In this document: in pieces, positions 60,931-64,000 of the stretch
Numbering within the stretch: position 1 is the first letter of the stretch
Layout: every line of letters starts with the position of its first letter
Source of the DNA: an uncultured Lachnospiraceae bacterium
GTDB taxonomy: Bacteria; Bacillota; Clostridia; Lachnospirales; Lachnospiraceae
Direction of reading: 5' to 3'
NCBI GenBank assembly: GCA_910588955.1
Contig: CAJURQ010000011.1
Location: 1 to 64,000, forward strand
DNA length: 64,000 nt
Notes under the pieces: model-generated
Told to the model about the DNA's origin: nothing
What the model saw: only the letters and a program-made list of their open reading frames with translations
Database searches by the model: none
Translations under genes and position numbers: made by a program

Positions 60931-61893
60931 TTACAGATTCAGCTTTGCAAGCAGATCGCCCAGACTGGTAGAAACCGACTCCCCGGAAGTGTACTCCTGA
61001 GGCTCTCTGTCCTCCTCCACGTTCTCCATAACCTCTTCCAGCGCCTTCATGCTGAGGCTGACCTTATTGTCATTGGTATTTAAAATCTTTACCTTGACCT
61101 TCTGCCCTTCCTTCAAAACCTCGCCGGGCTTTTTGATTCTCCTCTGACTGATCTGGGAAATGTGCACAAGACCGCTGATGCCGTTCCCCAAATTGACAAA
61201 CGCGCCGTAAGGCATCAAGCTTTCCACCACGCCCTCCATCACAGCACCGGGCGCCATCATGGAAATGCGGTGTCTGCGCTCCTCTGCCTCCTTCTCACGC
61301 GCTACTGCCTTGCCGGAGAGCACCACCTTCTGCTTTTCCTGATCCACGGTGATCACTTTGACCTCGATCTCCTTGCCGACCCACGACTCCACGTCCTCCA
61401 CATAATCTGTAGAGAGCTGGGACGCAGGAATAAACGCTCTCATTCCCTCCAGAAACGCCACTACGCCGCTCTTCACGCTCTCTTTGATGCGGACTTTCAC
61501 AATGGTTTCCTGCTCCATCATATTCTGCAGTTTGCCCCATGCGAGGATGTCGTTCGCCTCTTTCTTGGAAAGCTCGATATTGCCCTCCCCGTCATCCATC
61601 TTAATCACCGTCGCCTCGATCTCATCCCCCACGGCAATTTTGCCCGCCGCAAGGAAATCCGGGTCGTTGCTTAAGTTTTCCGCTTTGATAATGCCCTGCG
61701 CATAATATTTCAGGTCGAGGATGACTTCCTCCTCGTTCACGTCGATCACCGTTCCTTTGATGATATCGCCCTCTTCGATCTTTCGGAAAGAAGCCTCCAG
61801 CTCACGCTCATAATCCTTCATGGTCTCTGTGGTCCCGATTTCCGCCTCTCCCGCGTTCTGCGCTGTAACACTCTCTTTCCCTTCCATTTCCAT
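60931..61893 (-). CDS. S1-domain RNA-binding protein, RpsA-like
   Basis: 320 residues with three OB-fold S1 domains: about residues 38-110 (EEGDIIKGTVIDVNEEEVILDLKYYAQGII), 125-195 (VKSGVVAFLEGMRAFIPASQLS) and 215-285 (GAVMEGVVESLMPYGAFVNLGNGISGLVHISQISQRRI). An acidic tail follows. Clostridial proteins of this size are short S1 homologues that associate with ribosomes or mRNA. GGGAGG precedes the ATG. Confidence 0.9.
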   Translation of the reverse strand: MEMEGKESVTAQNAGEAEIGTTETMKDYERELEASFRKIEEGDIIKGTVIDVNEEEVILDLKYYAQGIIKAENLSNDPDFLAAGKIAVGDEIEATVIKMDDGEGNIELSKKEANDILAWGKLQNMMEQETIVKVRIKESVKSGVVAFLEGMRAFIPASQLSTDYVEDVESWVGKEIEVKVITVDQEKQKVVLSGKAVAREKEAEERRHRISMMAPGAVMEGVVESLMPYGAFVNLGNGISGLVHISQISQRRIKKPGEVLKEGQKVKVKILNTNDNKVSLSMKALEEVMENVEEDREPQEYTSGESVSTSLGDLLAKLNL

Positions 61894-61922
61894 CCTTCTA
61901 TCCTCCCTGATCTATATGATAT

Positions 61923-62660
61923 TTACCTTACTTCTTTCTTCACATTGCAAAACCCCAGCGCCGCACCCAGAAACAGGGCACCGCCACCGAGACGACCAAA
62001 CACGTTCAGCCGCAAAAACAGATTCTGAAGCTGTCCCGGCATCAGATGTGGAACCGCCGAAGAGTCAAAACTGCCCTGCACCTTCAGCGTTCGTTCCGAC
62101 TGCCACCAGATATACGTCAAGTCCACTGCCGTCCACAACGCCAGTACGGCAAACGCTGTCAAAATAACAGCCGCTATACAAAAAGCAATCCGCACTGCCT
62201 TTGCGGTCCGTTCCGTTCTGCCTTCCCATAAACGAATCCCGGAAAAGACTTTTGCCGCCTCCGCAATGCCCCATCCAAGCAGCGCCAGCACAAGAGGGCG
62301 AAGCACATACCGCAGCAGATAAAGAGGGGCTGTCTCAAACCTTTCCCACCCATACCGCTTCGCGAACGGAGTAAGAATCTCAATCGCCGTAAGCAGCGCA
62401 CATGCCGTCCCAAGCGCCGCCACCGACCTGATCTTCTGTCTTCTCCTGTTCTCCTTCTTTTTCGAACCATAAATCAGATCGTTTACTTCCACTCCCAGCA
62501 CGTTTGCAATTTCTACCAGAAGCGCAATATTCGGCTCACTTTTTCCGTTTTCGTAATTGCTGATGGTCTGTCTGGTACAGTGCAGACGCTCCGCCAGATC
62601 ATCCTGCGTCAAATTCTTCTCTTTTCTGATTTCTTTAATATGTTTTCCTACCTCTGCCAT
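61923..62660 (-). CDS. XRE-type regulator with membrane domain
   Basis: 245 residues. The helix-turn-helix at residues 5-60 (IKEIRKEKNLTQDDLAERLHCTRQTISNYENGKSEPNI) is followed by a basic KKKENRRRQK segment and about four membrane helices (SVAALGTACALLTAIEIL, LLRYVLRPLVLALLGWGIAEA, IAFCIAAVILTAFAVLALW, LGGGALFLGAALGF). A membrane-tethered regulator is likely. GGAGG lies before the ATG. Its target genes are not evident. Confidence 0.9.
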   Translation of the reverse strand: MAEVGKHIKEIRKEKNLTQDDLAERLHCTRQTISNYENGKSEPNIALLVEIANVLGVEVNDLIYGSKKKENRRRQKIRSVAALGTACALLTAIEILTPFAKRYGWERFETAPLYLLRYVLRPLVLALLGWGIAEAAKVFSGIRLWEGRTERTAKAVRIAFCIAAVILTAFAVLALWTAVDLTYIWWQSERTLKVQGSFDSSAVPHLMPGQLQNLFLRLNVFGRLGGGALFLGAALGFCNVKKEVR

Positions 62661-62768
62661 GTCAGTTTCCTCCGGTCAGACTTTTTACCTGTCTTACCCT
62701 GACCATAGCAGTTTCCGCCCGAAAAGTCACGCAAAGAATCTTTGCATACAGTTCTTTTGCTCTGCCCG

Positions 62769-64000
62769 TTATTTCTTTGCAAGAATCCCATCGATATATT
62801 TCTTGATATCTTCCTCCGGCATGGACTTCAGCAAATATCCCTTGGGTTTTAAGGACATTACCTTTTTCACGCTCTCGGCGTCGCCCCTGCCCGTCAGGAA
62901 GACAACGGGGATATCCGCTATCTCCTCGTCGGAGCGGATCATCTCAAGCGTCTGTCTACCGTCACAGACAGGCATCTCATAATCTAACAGAATCAGATCC
63001 GGTCTGTTGACCGTAATAGTCTTAATCGCCGCAATGCTGGAATTGCTCTCCAGCATCTCATAGTCTTTCCCCAGAAGACGGATCATATTGCTCCGCATAA
63101 AATCGGAATCATCCACGATCAGTATCTGCTTCTTCCGCATCTCGCCGTCCAGATATTTTTTGATCTGTCCCATGGCATTCTGCGCATTGATCGGAGATAC
63201 AATCTTCCCCTGCATGGAATCGTCGGTGGTCACACTGAACGAAAAATACCCGGCGCCCGTGTCAAACAGGAGACTGCAGGCGGGATGCACCCGGTCAAAA
63301 GAATTGACAAGCTGCTCCTGCGTGAGCAGGGATTCACCTTCCAGCTCAAACATCTGCATATCGGGAAAACACTCCCTGATCTTCTCCAAAAGCTGTCTGG
63401 AAAGATATCGGGTGATATTGATGACCATATCGTCCACTTTCAGGTACTGCGTGCTCATCAGCTCACTGATCACCTTGAGAAGCAGCGTTTCCTCATAGGA
63501 CATCACAATCTCCCATTTTTCCTTCTGCTTTCCCTTGTATACAAAGCGGCAGCAGATCACCTTTCCGATATCTTCCCCGCCGTACTGTCTGCTGATGGCT
63601 TTCGCCTTCAACTGAAATACGTCCGAAATAAGCTGGACAATCGTCTGCTCCAGCGCGTCGATCTCTTTATCATGCGGAAGTTTATTCCACTTGCTCATCT
63701 TTTTCCCCGCAATTGCCAGATCTTCCGTCTGCGTGTGCGCTATCAGCCAGCCGATGCTGACGCCGAGAAAATGGCGCATGGATTCCTCCGAATAATTCGT
63801 CTCCGCCAGCTCCTCCTCCAGAGAAACAAGCGTGCTATTCTGAAAATCGTCGTGCAGACGTTTATGTATCTCCAGATCCGCGTAATCGATGGACCGCATG
63901 TATGCTTCCTCATGCTGAAAATGCTCGATCGTATGATTTTTTAAGAACTTAATGCCCTCTTTGCACACCCACTCTCTTTTGTCTTCATTCTCACTGAGTG
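62769..64000 (-). CDS. Hemerythrin-CheX-receiver fusion (5' end outside window)
   Basis: The frame is open to the window edge; 409 codons are visible. The visible N-terminal part is bacteriohemerythrin (NHTIEHFQHEEAYM and HKRLHDDF as di-iron ligands, later His in WLIAHTQTEDLAI), which binds oxygen. The middle (about visible residues 155-290) resembles a CheX/CheC-type chemotaxis phosphatase (SYEETLLLKVISELMSTQY, DMVINITRYLSRQLLEKIRECFP, CSLLFDTGAGYFSFSV). The C-terminus is a receiver domain with ILIVDDSDFMRSNM, phospho-acceptor Asp in LILLDYEMPVCDG, VFLTGRGD and PKGYLLKSM. An oxygen- or redox-sensing chemotaxis protein is inferred. Confidence 0.88.
   Translation of the reverse strand, partial: LSENEDKREWVCKEGIKFLKNHTIEHFQHEEAYMRSIDYADLEIHKRLHDDFQNSTLVSLEEELAETNYSEESMRHFLGVSIGWLIAHTQTEDLAIAGKKMSKWNKLPHDKEIDALEQTIVQLISDVFQLKAKAISRQYGGEDIGKVICCRFVYKGKQKEKWEIVMSYEETLLLKVISELMSTQYLKVDDMVINITRYLSRQLLEKIRECFPDMQMFELEGESLLTQEQLVNSFDRVHPACSLLFDTGAGYFSFSVTTDDSMQGKIVSPINAQNAMGQIKKYLDGEMRKKQILIVDDSDFMRSNMIRLLGKDYEMLESNSSIAAIKTITVNRPDLILLDYEMPVCDGRQTLEMIRSDEEIADIPVVFLTGRGDAESVKKVMSLKPKGYLLKSMPEEDIKKYIDGILAKK

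Overview
The window looks like a chromosomal segment of an anaerobic Clostridia member, most likely Lachnospiraceae. Pointers are the house-keeping genes (single-chain PurL, carAB, a full trp operon under a Trp T-box, argS, QueH), the LacI/ABC/glycosidase clusters typical of gut polysaccharide users, Cys-lipoproteins with Gram-positive lipoboxes, and strong AGGAGG ribosome binding sites. Most genes lie on the minus strand. No rRNA, intact prophage, intact insertion sequence or CRISPR array was found.

Layout. 1-1 kb: an AT-rich edge with a possible IS end and an HU-like small gene, then tRNA-Met and tRNA-Val. 1-10 kb: argS, a chemoreceptor on the plus strand, queH, carB, carA. 10.4-12 kb: a broken BspA-like surface protein gene with a G10 tract in its putative promoter. 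12-19.1 kb: trpE-G-D-C-F-B-A behind a Trp T-box leader. 19.2-25.2 kb: purL, a TetR regulator and two uncharacterised genes. 25.5-27.8 kb: a 753-residue protein with a cyclic-nucleotide-binding-like head. 28-35.4 kb: an OFA-type MFS carrier, then a maltodextrin-type operon (binding protein, two permeases, lipoprotein alpha-amylase).

35.8-44 kb: a glycan locus with two LacI regulators and two GH53 endo-galactanases (one lipoprotein, one without signal peptide), an unassigned 612-residue protein with an overlapping zinc-ribbon gene, and a secreted Cys/His-repeat protein. A shared operator motif (TTGCGCAANCGGTTG-like) links the second LacI regulator to the 612-residue gene. 44-47.7 kb: a secreted ComEC-like metallo-hydrolase, a second chemoreceptor and a family 4 uracil-DNA glycosylase.

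47.8-50.3 kb: an AT-rich two-gene RloA/RloB (AbiL-like) defence module. It is fused at its 3' side to a remnant of a HerA-type ATPase and flanked by an intact S8 protease gene and a short 3' remnant of a second S8 gene. The module therefore appears to have replaced one member of a tandem protease pair. 50.5-64 kb: S8 protease, an AraC regulator, a small HTH/membrane/CPBP operon, endonuclease III, a DUF4143 ATPase preceded by four regularly spaced repeats, nicotinamidase-like, CPBP, HAD and S1 proteins, an XRE membrane regulator, and a hemerythrin-CheX-receiver fusion cut by the window edge.

Two families of dispersed structured intergenic repeats run through the window (about 118-173 bp inverted-repeat elements, and a short hairpin with a GCAAG loop). 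One large element sits between the T-box terminator and trpE, another just upstream of the lipoprotein galactanase gene.
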